A stretch of DNA of 64,000 nucleotides from Fidelibacterota bacterium (lineage in GTDB: Bacteria > Fidelibacterota > Marinisomatia > Marinisomatales > UBA1611), in assembly GCA_018658715.1 (NCBI GenBank), contig JABHUQ010000090.1:40976-104975 (forward strand), read 5' to 3'. This document shows, piece after piece, positions 8,717 to 17,703 of this stretch. Position numbers and translations under genes: made by a program. Every line of letters begins with the position of its first letter. The stretch's first letter is position 1. The notes beneath the pieces are model-generated. The model was not told the DNA's origin. It saw only the letters and a program-made list of their open reading frames with translations, and searched no databases.

Positions 8717-9554
8717 AAATAGAACCTAGATAAATAGCCAGCAATCCAACAATGGTACTGAACTTTAATAATTTAGCACCTCGGATAGCGCTTGTTTTCC
8801 CTGGATTATTCTGTAATGAAACTACAACAACTCCTAAAGGAATCTCAACGCCGAAGATCAATAATATCCCATAAAATATTCCGTATATATCTACAAAATA
8901 TGGAATGAATGCGCCCAACCCAACTAAGCCTGATGAGAGTGTAACTAGATGAACACTTTTTGATAATCCAGCAACAATTGGGTATGTCCTTAAGCCTGCA
9001 CTTTTGTCTCCCTCAATATCAGCTATATCTTTAACAAGTTCACGAATGAATGTTAATCCAAAAGCTAAAATAGAAGGTACAATCATTAATTTAATGTGCC
9101 CGAAAGCTGCTCCTGAAAATATAAATGTTAACCCGAGAATAAGTGAAACAGCAATATTGCCGACGAGTGGTTGTCCTTTTAAAAAACCACTATATAATAT
9201 CATTAAAGGGAGAGCAATACCTAATGAAATAAGTTTTGCTTCAAAATTCAATTGAAATGAAATAATACTTCCTATTAAAAATAAAATAACAGATATATAG
9301 AATGCACCATCCCGTGATATTACACCTAAACTTAATGGGCGATTAGGTTGATTTATTTTATCAATTTTATAGTCAACAAAATCGTTATAGGCATTTGCCC
9401 CAGCATTATAACAGACAACAACACCCGTAGTAATTACAATCAATAATACATCTATATCAGGGCTTACAATGAGTGATGTAAAATAAACGGCAACTGCGCC
9501 TGTAATTAAATTTAATGGCCTTAATAATTTTAATGTTGCGGTTAATTTATTCAT
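8706..9554 (-). CDS. UbiA-family prenyltransferase, probably geranylgeranylglycerol-phosphate synthase-like
   Basis: Membrane prenyltransferase of 282 aa with about eight or nine hydrophobic helices. The first Asp-rich motif is NDFVDYKIDKINQPNRPL; the second is KDIADIEGDKSAGLRTYPI. The N-terminus (LTATLKLLRPLNLITGAVAV) resembles the subgroup annotated in FCB bacteria as geranylgeranylglycerol-phosphate geranylgeranyltransferase, but MenA- or UbiA-like quinone synthesis cannot be excluded. It sits between prmC and dnaE and overlaps dnaE by 11 bases. The family is certain; the acceptor substrate is inferred. Confidence 0.85.
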   Translation of the reverse strand: MNKLTATLKLLRPLNLITGAVAVYFTSLIVSPDIDVLLIVITTGVVVCYNAGANAYNDFVDYKIDKINQPNRPLSLGVISRDGAFYISVILFLIGSIISFQLNFEAKLISLGIALPLMILYSGFLKGQPLVGNIAVSLILGLTFIFSGAAFGHIKLMIVPSILAFGLTFIRELVKDIADIEGDKSAGLRTYPIVAGLSKSVHLVTLSSGLVGLGAFIPYFVDIYGIFYGILLIFGVEIPLGVVVVSLQNNPGKTSAIRGAKLLKFSTIVGLLAIYLGSIYDI

Positions 9555-9563
9555 GATGAATTA

Positions 9564-10445
9564 CTAGGCAATTTTAACAATCAATATTCTATCATCACCA
9601 TTATAATCCTTCATTAATTCAACATTTTTAAATCCCTGATCTTTAAAAAGATTCATCGCTTTTATTGGGTGGTCATTTAATCCTACTTCAAGTATCAACC
9701 AACCGCCAGGCAAAATCCATTCATGTGATTTTTCTGCTAATCGTCGATAGAAAGTTAAACCATCCTGATTGTCAGTTAATGCTTCATGTGGCTCAAATTG
9801 TTTCACATCTTCCATGAGTGAATCCATCTCTTCTTGACGAATATAAGGCGGATTACATATTATCAAATGTGCAGGTTCCTGAATGGGCTTGTTTAATAAT
9901 ATATCATCTTGTTCAAATTGTACATTTTTTACTGTATGGTAGTTTTTGTTTTTGTCTGCAATTTGAAGTGCATCTTTCGATATGTCAATTCCAATTACTT
10001 GAGTGTTAGGCCTTTCCATTGCAACAGTAATTGCGATACAACCCGAACCCGTTCCAATATCAATAATATTCATTTTTTCAATTTCAGGTATTTTCTCCAA
10101 TGAAATATCGATCAATCTTTCCGTTTCTGCCCTTGGAATAAGAACAGATGGAGTGACAAAAAATGTTCGACCATAAAATTCAGTTGAACCTGTGATATAT
10201 TGTAAGGGTTCATGAGAAATGCGTCTTTTTACCCATCCGCGAAGTATAGATAATTGAGATTTAGAAAGAGTTTCTTCAAAACGAAGATATACATCCATCC
10301 TTGAGCAATTTAATAGAGATTGAAGTAACCATTCAATTTCCGATCTTGGAGTAGAAAATTTCTTTTCTCTAAAATAGGTTTCTGCCCAATGAATCAGATC
10401 TATGACACGCCAAGTTTTCGTTTTATCTTGGGCAGATAAAGACAT
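9564..10445 (-). CDS. prmC: Release-factor glutamine methyltransferase
   Basis: SAM-dependent enzyme that methylates the Gln of the GGQ motif in peptide chain release factors. It is 293 aa, normal for PrmC. It has an N-terminal helical domain, SAM-binding IIDIGTGSGCIAITVA, and the catalytic NPPYI motif in LIICNPPYIRQEEM. It follows prfA with no gap, the standard partnership because RF1 is its substrate. Confidence 0.96.
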   Translation of the reverse strand: MSLSAQDKTKTWRVIDLIHWAETYFREKKFSTPRSEIEWLLQSLLNCSRMDVYLRFEETLSKSQLSILRGWVKRRISHEPLQYITGSTEFYGRTFFVTPSVLIPRAETERLIDISLEKIPEIEKMNIIDIGTGSGCIAITVAMERPNTQVIGIDISKDALQIADKNKNYHTVKNVQFEQDDILLNKPIQEPAHLIICNPPYIRQEEMDSLMEDVKQFEPHEALTDNQDGLTFYRRLAEKSHEWILPGGWLILEVGLNDHPIKAMNLFKDQGFKNVELMKDYNGDDRILIVKIA

Positions 10446-11510
10446 TTATTCTGTATTCGCTAACAATTCTTGCTGTTCTGCTATTTTTAATTGTTCGATC
10501 AATTCTGTTATGTCCCCATCCAATATTTCATTGAGTCTGTGGGTTGTAAAACTAATGCGATGATCTGTAACGCGCCCCTGCGGAAAGTTATACGTTCGAA
10601 TCTTGGCAGATCGATCGCCCGTAGAAACTAAACTTTTTCTTTCTGCTGCGCGTTCTTTGGCTATTTTTTCTTGCTCGGAAGCTAATAATCTTGATTTTAA
10701 AACCTTTAATGCAGCTGCTCGATTTTTGTGCTGAGAAGATTCATCTTGGCAGGTAACAACTAAACCTGTTGGAATATGAGTTATCCGAATAGCAGACTCC
10801 GTCTTATTCACATGCTGTCCACCTGCACCGCTTGCTCGATAAGTATCAATTTTCAAATCACCTTCATTTACATCTACATCTACATCTTTTGCTTCGGGCA
10901 TAACGGCAACAGTTGCGGCCGATGTATGAACACGACCACTTGTTTCTGTCTTTGGAACGCGTTGGACACGATGAACACCACTTTCATATTTCAGCATTCC
11001 GTACGCACCTTTTCCTTCTAGCGCAACAATAACTTCTTTGAAACCGCCAATTCCTGTTCCATTCGATTGAATTACTTTCTGTTTCCAATTATTACGTTCT
11101 GCATAACGAGAATAAAGACGATATAAATCAGCTGCAAATAACGCAGCTTCATCTCCCCCCGTTCCAGCTCGTATTTCTAAAATTAGGTTTTTATCGTCGT
11201 GCGGATCTTTGGGCAATAATAATAATTTAATTTGTTCTTCTAGCAAAATTTGATCACGCCCCAGTGTCTCTATTTCTTCTTCTGCCATAAGCTTTAATTC
11301 ATCGTCATCGCCTTCAAGAAGTTCCTTATCTTCATCAATCTGGTGTAACACTGAAATATATTGTTTAGCAACATTAACAATTTCTTCCAATTGCTTTTGT
11401 TCTTGAGCGAGTGTCTTTATTTTTTCTATGTCAGTTACATTATCTGGGTCTGCCATTTGCTTTGACATATCATCATATTTCTCTATGATTGAAATAAGTT
11501 TATTCTTCAT
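10446..11510 (-). CDS. prfA: Peptide chain release factor 1
   Basis: Terminates translation at UAA and UAG. It is 354 aa. The universally conserved GGQ is in [20 protein letters not shown], preceded by [20 protein letters not shown] and followed by [19 protein letters not shown], which supports RF1 over RF2; no RF2-type programmed frameshift is seen. Its ATG overlaps the stop of the DUF1385 gene (ATGA at 11510-11507), and prmC follows directly. Confidence 0.97.
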   Translation of the reverse strand: MKNKLISIIEKYDDMSKQMADPDNVTDIEKIKTLAQEQKQLEEIVNVAKQYISVLHQIDEDKELLEGDDDELKLMAEEEIETLGRDQILLEEQIKLLLLPKDPHDDKNLILEIRAGTGGDEAALFAADLYRLYSRYAERNNWKQKVIQSNGTGIGGFKEVIVALEGKGAYGMLKYESGVHRVQRVPKTETSGRVHTSAATVAVMPEAKDVDVDVNEGDLKIDTYRASGAGGQHVNKTESAIRITHIPTGLVVTCQDESSQHKNRAAALKVLKSRLLASEQEKIAKERAAERKSLVSTGDRSAKIRTYNFPQGRVTDHRISFTTHRLNEILDGDITELIEQLKIAEQQELLANTE

Positions 11511-12475
11511 CCAATCGCCTCTGCAACATACTCTTTTCCGGATACTTCATCAAACTGATCACCGAATGCTTCTTTTAGTGCTTGGATGGCTACTTCTACC
11601 ATTTCATCTTCAGGATGGCGGGTTGTAATATTCTGAAGCCAAAGACCTGGTTTCTTTAATACTCTAAAAAACAAATTATCATTTTTTGCCGTTAATTTAA
11701 TGACTTCATACCCAACACCTGAGACAAATGGGATTAATGGTAGATGAAATAAAAGACGAATAGGCAATGATATAGTTCCAAGAATAGATATGACAATCAT
11801 ATCAATTGCTGCGAAAACTATGATTGCTGATAATAGAACAATAAATAAAAAACTAGTTCCACATCGAGGGTGTTGTGTAGGAAAAGATTGGGCATTTTTA
11901 ACACTAATTTCTCTACCTGACTCAAAATTGTAAACGACTCTATGTTCTGCGCCATGGTATTGGAACAATCTACGCACATCGGATAGTAATGAGATTAATC
12001 CTAAATACACGACAAAAAATAAAATCCTAAAACTTCCAGAAATTAAATTAAAAGCTAATGCTTCTTTTTCTACATTTAATAATTTAGTTGTTATCCACAT
12101 AGGAGCAATCATAAAAAGAAGAACCGCTAAACCTATCGAAAAGAGAGTTGTTAAAAAATTGGCAATTTTACCTGGTTCTTTTTCGCCTTCTTTCAATGGA
12201 ATTGCAATATCCGCTGACCACTGAAGTGTACCTAATCCAATTTTCATTGCTTCATATAGCGATGCCATTCCTCTTAGAATCGGTTTTTTCCAAAATGAAG
12301 ATTTTTCTGTAATTGCTGTAAAATCTTCTCGTCGTATTTGGATGTCACCTTTTGGATCTCTAACCGCTGTAGCATAAGCGCCTGGAACACGCATCATAAC
12401 ACCTTCAATAACAGCTTGGCCACCAACAAGAATAGTTGGTGCAGATGTTAGAAATTGTATGAAGCGGTTTTTCAT
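11507..12475 (-). CDS. DUF1385 membrane protein
   Basis: A 322-aa member of DUF1385, a widely conserved family of unknown function often placed beside rpmE and prfA. Seen here are [14 protein letters not shown] near the N-terminus, two hydrophobic segments at about 105-160, [28 protein letters not shown], and a further hydrophobic segment. The start chosen is ATG at 12475-12473 ([13 protein letters not shown]), where family similarity begins; an open frame reaching back into rpmE would read through a terminator hairpin and is rejected. The start lies only nine bases past that hairpin and has no clear ribosome binding site. Confidence 0.85.
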   Translation of the reverse strand: MKNRFIQFLTSAPTILVGGQAVIEGVMMRVPGAYATAVRDPKGDIQIRREDFTAITEKSSFWKKPILRGMASLYEAMKIGLGTLQWSADIAIPLKEGEKEPGKIANFLTTLFSIGLAVLLFMIAPMWITTKLLNVEKEALAFNLISGSFRILFFVVYLGLISLLSDVRRLFQYHGAEHRVVYNFESGREISVKNAQSFPTQHPRCGTSFLFIVLLSAIIVFAAIDMIVISILGTISLPIRLLFHLPLIPFVSGVGYEVIKLTAKNDNLFFRVLKKPGLWLQNITTRHPEDEMVEVAIQALKEAFGDQFDEVSGKEYVAEAIG

Positions 12476-12476
12476 A

Positions 12477-12524
12477 GATAAAAAAATGGCTTTGATAGCA
12501 GAAAACCCACTCTCAAAGCCATTT
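12477..12524 (-). terminator. Rho-independent terminator or attenuator between rpmE2 and the DUF1385 gene
   Basis: A perfect 12-bp stem (AAATGGCTTTGA with TCAAAGCCATTT, arms 12484-12495 and 12513-12524) encloses a 17-base loop and is followed on the minus strand by a run of seven T residues. It ends two bases before the ATG of the next gene, so it could end rpmE2 transcripts and also set read-through into the DUF1385-prfA-prmC genes. Confidence 0.8.
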
Positions 12525-12536
12525 ATATAAGTTTGG

Positions 12537-12788
12537 TTACTGAGCGTTACCGTATTTCTTTTGGAATTTCTCAATCCGTCCAGCAGTATCAACTAAGTTT
12601 TGCTGACCAGTGAAAAATGGGTGAGATTTATCAGATATTTCAATTTTACATAGAGGATATTCATTCCCATCATCCCAAACAATAGTTTCTTTTGTTTCGA
12701 CTGTAGATCGAGTAAGAAATGAATAATCACATGATGTATCTTTAAAAACAACCAATCGATACGATTCTGGATGTATTCCTTTTTTCAT
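12537..12788 (-). CDS. rpmE2: Ribosomal protein bL31, type B
   Basis: Large-subunit ribosomal protein of 83 aa. It matches the zinc-free B type: [20 protein letters not shown], then [20 protein letters not shown], without the paired CxxC zinc ligands of type A. A good ribosome binding site (AAAGGAGACAAAAA before ATG) is present. A terminator-like hairpin follows directly. Type B forms are used under zinc limitation in some bacteria; whether this genome has a type A copy cannot be seen here. Confidence 0.93.
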   Translation of the reverse strand: MKKGIHPESYRLVVFKDTSCDYSFLTRSTVETKETIVWDDGNEYPLCKIEISDKSHPFFTGQQNLVDTAGRIEKFQKKYGNAQ

Positions 12789-12800
12789 TTTTTGTCTCCT

Positions 12801-14003
12801 TTAGACAATCTGCTTCAACGCAGATTTTACTTTTTCCAGTCCATTCTGGATAATTTCAATATTGGTCGCAAAAGAAAACCTAATATAACCCGGAGCACCA
12901 AATCCATCTCCCGGTACTGTTACGACCTGTGCACAGCCTAGAATATACTCAGAAATATCAAAAGAATCCTTCAAGATTTTCCCGTCTGCTTTGCGACCTA
13001 GATAAGATGAAAAGTCTGCAAATGTATAAAATGCGCCACCCGGCATTTCGCATTTTACGCCAGGCAAATCATTTAATAATTGAACCATAACATTTCTTCG
13101 TTCTTTAAACTGGTCACGCATATCAGTTACACATGTTTGATCGCCAGTAAGAGCTTCAATTGATGCCTTTTGGCCAATTGAATTTGCACATGATGTTGCC
13201 TGCCCTTGAATCTTAGCCATTGCTTTAGTTAATACTTTATTCCCTGCAGTATATCCAATTCTCCAACCAGTCATAGCATACGTTTTTGACATACTTAGGC
13301 ATGTTAATACTTCTGCACCGATTTGATGGTCTCGATTTATTTTTTCAGTGCTAACAAAAGATTGTTCAAAAACAAGCCGCTCATAACATTCATCCGATAT
13401 AATAACCCAATTATGCTTAACAGCTAAATTGAGTAATTTTATAACTGCCTGCTCACTCCAAACACCACCTGTTGGGTTAGATGGGGAATTCATAATAACC
13501 CCTTTAATATTTGGCGTTATTTTTGATTCTAAATCATCAAAATCGGGCTCAAATTGTTTATTTGAATCTGTCTTGACAAAGATAGGTTCAGCATCAGCTA
13601 ATCGAACCATTTCGGGAAATGAAACCCAATATGGAGCAAAATTGATTACTTCATTCCCTTCTTGAAATAAAGCTTGGCAAGCATTATATAAACTTTGCTT
13701 TTCACCATTTGAAACTAAAATTTGATCTAGTGTAAACTCCAATTTATTTTCACGTTTCAATTTCTCTATAATTGCCTCGCGTAATTCTATCATTCCTGGG
13801 CCAGCAGTGTATTTAGTAAAACCATCATCCATGGCTTTTTTACCTGCATTTATTATGTGAGCTGGAGTATTAAAATCAGGTTCACCTACACCAAAATTAA
13901 TTACTGGTATTCCTTTTGCTTTCATTTCGGCTGCACGTGTGGCCATTTGAAGTGTAAAGGAAGGGTTTACCTTATGGACTCTGTCTGAAAGTTTAAACGT
14001 CAA
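12801..14003 (-). CDS. Class I/II aminotransferase, aspartate aminotransferase type
   Basis: PLP-dependent aminotransferase of 400 aa. Visible are GVGEPDFNTP, SNGEKQSLYNACQAL, NSPSNPTGGVWS, DECYERL, and the PLP-lysine motif SMSKTYAMTGWRIGY. The N-terminal pattern (KLSDRVHKVNPSFTLQM) matches bacterial aspartate aminotransferases of subgroup I-gamma. The start is TTG at 14003, overlapping the TGA of the Cas6b-like gene (TTGA); the next ATG would cut into the conserved N-terminus. Aspartate as donor is inferred from family. Confidence 0.92.
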   Translation of the reverse strand: MTFKLSDRVHKVNPSFTLQMATRAAEMKAKGIPVINFGVGEPDFNTPAHIINAGKKAMDDGFTKYTAGPGMIELREAIIEKLKRENKLEFTLDQILVSNGEKQSLYNACQALFQEGNEVINFAPYWVSFPEMVRLADAEPIFVKTDSNKQFEPDFDDLESKITPNIKGVIMNSPSNPTGGVWSEQAVIKLLNLAVKHNWVIISDECYERLVFEQSFVSTEKINRDHQIGAEVLTCLSMSKTYAMTGWRIGYTAGNKVLTKAMAKIQGQATSCANSIGQKASIEALTGDQTCVTDMRDQFKERRNVMVQLLNDLPGVKCEMPGGAFYTFADFSSYLGRKADGKILKDSFDISEYILGCAQVVTVPGDGFGAPGYIRFSFATNIEIIQNGLEKVKSALKQIV

Positions 14004-15064
14004 AGTTTATGTTGACGCTTATGATATTTTGCTGAATTAAACTTAGCATCATTTGGGTCATCTAATTCTTCGGGGTTTTCTTTATTGAAGTTATCTTCTT
14101 CTTCAATTTCAAATTCTTCTGAAAGAACTCTTTTGCTTGAAGCTTTTTTGGGGTTTTTAGCTTTTCTTTTTGGTCTTGGTTTGGGTTTGGGTTTGGGTTT
14201 TGGTGTTGGCTTTTCTTTCTTGTTTGCCTTTCGTGATCGACGGGGTTTTGGTACATCTTCAAGACTAATGGATTCCATGTCTTCCGTTACATCCTCACCT
14301 ATATCAGATGAAGATCCAAGTTCGTCTTGTTTCTTTGTTTCTGATTTAAGTTCATCTTCATCGAACTGAAATGACTCAGGGTTAAACATTCCGTAAATGG
14401 AGCCATACCCTCTGGTAATTCCATTCCCAATACCAATATAGTTTGGAAGAACAAAATTAGCCTTAAACTCTCCCATAAATGCGCCCCAGTTATTTTCATC
14501 AACAGGACGTGGGAAAAGAGATGTTACTTTAACTTTTGTGAAGATTTTTTCTTCAGTTTTAACACCCATTTCACTTGCTATAAATAAAATATTTTGGCCA
14601 AGCAACCTATGAAGGAATGTTGGTTTCTCTTGATTTGTTAAGAACCGGTATTTCCCGCCAGTCATTTGATTTAACGCAACCCAAGGAGTAATAAAGCGGT
14701 ATCGAATAAGTCGTTCAGATGGAATAAACTGATTATCGCTATTTTCAACATCTGCACCAGCAACATCAAATGTAATATTTCCAAAGTCTAAATGACCCAA
14801 CTTTTCAGCAAGTGATCTTACGGGATCTGCGCCCTCGTTGATACCAATTATAAAGATTTGCTCATTCAAGATTTTAACTTGAACGCGAGGATATAAAAAC
14901 TGTTCACGGTATGTCCCGTCCATGTACGGAATAACAGGTTCTTTCTCAAACTGTCGCATAAAAACACCTTTTACTTGGTAAGGAGTTTTTCGTACTGGTT
15001 TGTCTGTTACAATTCTAACGGTTACAGTTTCTACATTAGGATAATTAACGTCAGTCATATTCAT
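14000..15064 (-). CDS. Cas6b-like RAMP-fold protein with long Lys/Pro-rich tail
   Basis: A 354-aa protein that I match by eye to the Cas6b type of CRISPR endoribonuclease. It has an N-terminal strand-rich part with QFLYPRVQVKILNEQIFIIG (55-74) then INEGAD (75-80), a conserved-looking YRFITPWVALNQ (122-133), and a glycine-rich loop GIGNGITRGYGSI (211-223) typical of RAMP domains. Cas6b enzymes carry catalytic His before the YRYP-like strand; here that stretch (about 40-58) has none, so cleavage activity is doubtful. Residues about 235-354 are low complexity: acidic, then a KPKPKPKP-type basic section, then acidic again. No cas genes or repeats are nearby. It lies between rho and an aminotransferase that starts in its stop codon. 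Could be a general RNA-binding protein. Confidence 0.55.
   Translation of the reverse strand: MNMTDVNYPNVETVTVRIVTDKPVRKTPYQVKGVFMRQFEKEPVIPYMDGTYREQFLYPRVQVKILNEQIFIIGINEGADPVRSLAEKLGHLDFGNITFDVAGADVENSDNQFIPSERLIRYRFITPWVALNQMTGGKYRFLTNQEKPTFLHRLLGQNILFIASEMGVKTEEKIFTKVKVTSLFPRPVDENNWGAFMGEFKANFVLPNYIGIGNGITRGYGSIYGMFNPESFQFDEDELKSETKKQDELGSSSDIGEDVTEDMESISLEDVPKPRRSRKANKKEKPTPKPKPKPKPRPKRKAKNPKKASSKRVLSEEFEIEEEDNFNKENPEELDDPNDAKFNSAKYHKRQHKL
14178..14203. repeat. Short hexamer tract (TTTGGG) inside a coding region
   Basis: Three near-perfect TTTGGG units on the plus strand, flanked by GG runs, encode the KPKPKPKP section of the Cas6b-like protein on the minus strand. The plus strand could form a G-quadruplex. 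Tandem repeats of this kind can change copy number. Confidence 0.7.
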
Positions 15065-15096
15065 ATAGAAAAATTATTTACGTAGAACTTAAGGTG

Positions 15097-16347
15097 TTAC
15101 ATACTCATAGTGTCAAGAAATTCTAGATTACTTTTAGATCTTTTCATTCTTTCTAACATGAATTCCATCGCCTCTTCTACGTTCATTTCATTTAGTAATT
15201 TTCGAAGAATCCACATTCTACCTAACTCTTTCCTTGATAGAAGTAATTCTTCCTTACGAGTGCCAGATTTGATAATATTAAAAGAAGGATAAATTCTGCG
15301 GTCACTCAATCTTCTTTCTAAAACAAGTTCCATATTCCCTGTTCCTTTAAATTCTTCAAAAATAACTTCATCAGCACGACTACCAGTATCAATCAAAGCT
15401 GTTGCAATAATAGTTAAACTTCCACCTTCTTCTGTATTTCTTGCAGCCCCAAAAAATTGTTTAGGTTTTTTCATCGCATTAAAGTCCACACCACCTGATA
15501 ATATTTTACCACTGTGAGGAGTCACAGCGTTATGAGCGCGCGCAAGTCTAGTTATACTATCTAATAAAATTACAACATCTTCACCAAACTCGACCATTCG
15601 CTTTGCTTTTTGAATAACCATATCAGCAACGGATACGTGCCGTTCTGGCGGTTCATCGAATGTTGAACTCACAACCTCAGCATCGACATTTCGCTTCATA
15701 TCTGTTACTTCTTCTGGGCGTTCATCAATTAATAAAACAATTCGTTTTGTTTCTGGATGGTTTTTACTAATTGCATTAGCAATTTTTTGAAGTAAAACTG
15801 TTTTTCCTGTTTTTGGTTGAGCAACAATTAGACCTCTTTGCCCTTTTCCAACGGGAGACATTAAATCCATGACTCGCATTGAATAACCTTTCTCTTCTAC
15901 CTCAAGGCTAAATTTTTCTTCTGGGTAAAGTGGTGTAAAATTGTCAAACAAAATTGCTTTTCGGATATCTTCAGGCGGTCTGTCGTTAATCATTTCAACT
16001 TTTAGCAATGCATAAAAGCGTTCTTTCTTTTTTGGAGGCCTAATTTGTCCTGAAATAAGATGACCTGTTTTTAATCGAAATCTTTTGATTTGTGACGGAC
16101 TCACATAGATATCGTCAGGGCCCGGCATATAATTAAAATTAGGGCTACGTAAAAAACCGTAACCATCATTCATAACTTCTAAAACGCCACGAGCGAATAA
16201 TGCTCCGTCTTTTTCAGCTTGAGCTTCTAGAATTTTTACAATTAATTCCTGTTTATTTAGACTTGAGATTCCACCGTTTAGTCCTAATTCCTGAGCAAGC
16301 TTTGTCAGGTCTTTGATACGGAGAACCTGCAGTTCGTTTAGATCCAT
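15097..16347 (-). CDS. rho: Transcription termination factor Rho
   Basis: Hexameric RNA helicase that ends transcription. It is 416 aa, without the large N-terminal insertion seen in some phyla. It has an N-terminal helical part, a cold-shock-like RNA-binding domain ([20 protein letters not shown], about 54-73), Walker A in [12 protein letters not shown] (about 172-183), Walker B region [16 protein letters not shown], and the Q-loop/R-loop region through [19 protein letters not shown] 96-base leader separates it from folC, so it probably has its own promoter; the Cas6b-like gene follows 32 bases downstream. Confidence 0.98.
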   Translation of the reverse strand: MDLNELQVLRIKDLTKLAQELGLNGGISSLNKQELIVKILEAQAEKDGALFARGVLEVMNDGYGFLRSPNFNYMPGPDDIYVSPSQIKRFRLKTGHLISGQIRPPKKKERFYALLKVEMINDRPPEDIRKAILFDNFTPLYPEEKFSLEVEEKGYSMRVMDLMSPVGKGQRGLIVAQPKTGKTVLLQKIANAISKNHPETKRIVLLIDERPEEVTDMKRNVDAEVVSSTFDEPPERHVSVADMVIQKAKRMVEFGEDVVILLDSITRLARAHNAVTPHSGKILSGGVDFNAMKKPKQFFGAARNTEEGGSLTIIATALIDTGSRADEVIFEEFKGTGNMELVLERRLSDRRIYPSFNIIKSGTRKEELLLSRKELGRMWILRKLLNEMNVEEAMEFMLERMKRSKSNLEFLDTMSM

Positions 16348-16443
16348 AAAATGGCACCTCTGCCGGTTTGTGATTAGTTAAATTTTGAAAGTAGAACTGT
16401 GTTCTGGGGAAAACGTGAAACCTAAATTACATAAAAACTAACC
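16348..16443 (-). promoter_or_regulatory. Leader region of rho
   Basis: A 96-base gap upstream of rho. On the minus strand it contains AGAACACAGTTCT (5-bp stem, 3-base loop) and, close to the start codon, GGCAGAGGTGCC, which places the GAGG ribosome binding site in the loop of a 4-bp stem. Rho is autoregulated in other bacteria; a role for these elements here is inferred. No clear promoter hexamers were identified. Confidence 0.3.
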
Positions 16444-17703
16444 TTAGTCAAAGGGAAAATGAAAATAGTCGAAAACTTCTGAAGCAAGGTAATGGCTCCC
16501 AAAAATGAGTCCAATTTCATCACCCTTTAATTCAGCAACACATTTTTTTATTGCAATATCGAATGACTGAAATGCTGTCCCGTGAATACCAAATGATTCC
16601 ATTTTATTATACAAATCTAACTCATTCATTAATAGTCCGTTTTTATCTGATACAAATGATAATGACTTAAATTGGCCCCTAAGTGTGTTACAAATAAGGT
16701 CTAATTCTTTATCTCCTTTCAAAGCAATAATCCCGCTAATTTTGCCTAGATGTATTTTTTTTAAATTTGATAATATTTTTTCGATCCCTTGCTTGTTATG
16801 AGATACATCATAATATATGGTTGGTTTTGAGTTAATTTTTTGCAATCTCCCCAGCCAATAACTCTTCGCTAAGCCTCTCTTTATTTTTAACATAGCCAAG
16901 TTTGGATTATACAAGAGAGCAGCTTCTATAGCTAATACGGCATTTTCAGCCTGAAAATCTCCAACAATTGGTATAAAATATTTTTGACCCTTATAACAAT
17001 AATGCGTACCTGTCTCAAATAGTTCAACATGCGTAATCAACTTAGGATTAATGAATTTTATATTTACATCTTTTATAATACTCGCTTGTTCCAAAACCTT
17101 TTTTGCTTTATTTGTCTGCATAGACGAAATAACAGGAGCTTCTTTTTTTATTATACCAGCTTTTTCTATTGAAATCTTTTCCAAAGAGTCCCCTAGTATT
17201 TCTCTATGATCTAGTGAAATGGGTGTAAAGACAACTATATTTGGTTTGATAATATTCGTAGAATCTAGTCGGCCTCCTAATCCAGTTTCTATAATAGCTA
17301 GATCAATATCATTATCTTTAAAATATGAAAAAGCCATAGCAGTAATGACTTCAAAATATGTAGCATTTATTTCCGATATTTTAGCCTGATACTTAGCCAT
17401 AAAATCAATAATATATGAATCTGGTATATTTCTATTATTTATATTTATCCTTTCATTAAACTTTACAAGATGTGGGGATGTATAATGTCCAGTCATATAA
17501 CCACTTTGACGGAAAATAGATGCGATCATTTTTCCTGTTGAACCTTTTCCGTTTGTTCCTGCAATATGAATAGAATCAAAATAGTTCTGAGGATTATCGC
17601 ACACATCCAATAATTTGATGGTGTGCTCTAAACCAAGTTTGATCTCTTCTCTTCTAAGAGCATAAAGATCTGAGAGTAAATCTTCAAGATGAGTGTAATT
17701 CAA
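16444..17703 (-). CDS. folC: Folylpolyglutamate / dihydrofolate synthase
   Basis: Mur-ligase-family enzyme that adds glutamate to folates. It is 419 aa. The ATP-binding loop is GTNGKGSTGKMIASIF (about 49-64); also seen are TSPHLVKFNERI, IIETGLGGRLDSTNI, TPISLDHREILG and YDVSHNKQGIEKI. The start is TTG at 17703 inside the last codons of murI (20-base overlap); the next ATG would remove the P-loop. It lies between murI and rho. Confidence 0.93.
   Translation of the reverse strand: MNYTHLEDLLSDLYALRREEIKLGLEHTIKLLDVCDNPQNYFDSIHIAGTNGKGSTGKMIASIFRQSGYMTGHYTSPHLVKFNERININNRNIPDSYIIDFMAKYQAKISEINATYFEVITAMAFSYFKDNDIDLAIIETGLGGRLDSTNIIKPNIVVFTPISLDHREILGDSLEKISIEKAGIIKKEAPVISSMQTNKAKKVLEQASIIKDVNIKFINPKLITHVELFETGTHYCYKGQKYFIPIVGDFQAENAVLAIEAALLYNPNLAMLKIKRGLAKSYWLGRLQKINSKPTIYYDVSHNKQGIEKILSNLKKIHLGKISGIIALKGDKELDLICNTLRGQFKSLSFVSDKNGLLMNELDLYNKMESFGIHGTAFQSFDIAIKKCVAELKGDEIGLIFGSHYLASEVFDYFHFPFD

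Noticed and set aside
12476..12592. N-terminal extension of the DUF1385 protein into rpmE2
   Set aside because: The extension would translate the terminator hairpin and part of rpmE2 in another frame, and family similarity begins at MKNRFIQF.
14178..14203. Possible CRISPR-like repeat near the Cas6b-like gene
   Set aside because: The units are only six bases with no spacers and lie inside a coding region. No CRISPR array was seen anywhere in the window.
14085..14369. Plus-strand open frame with a GLGLGLGLG run
   Set aside because: It is the antisense of the acidic/KP-rich tail of the Cas6b-like gene; the repeat comes from the hexamer tract and no start context supports it.
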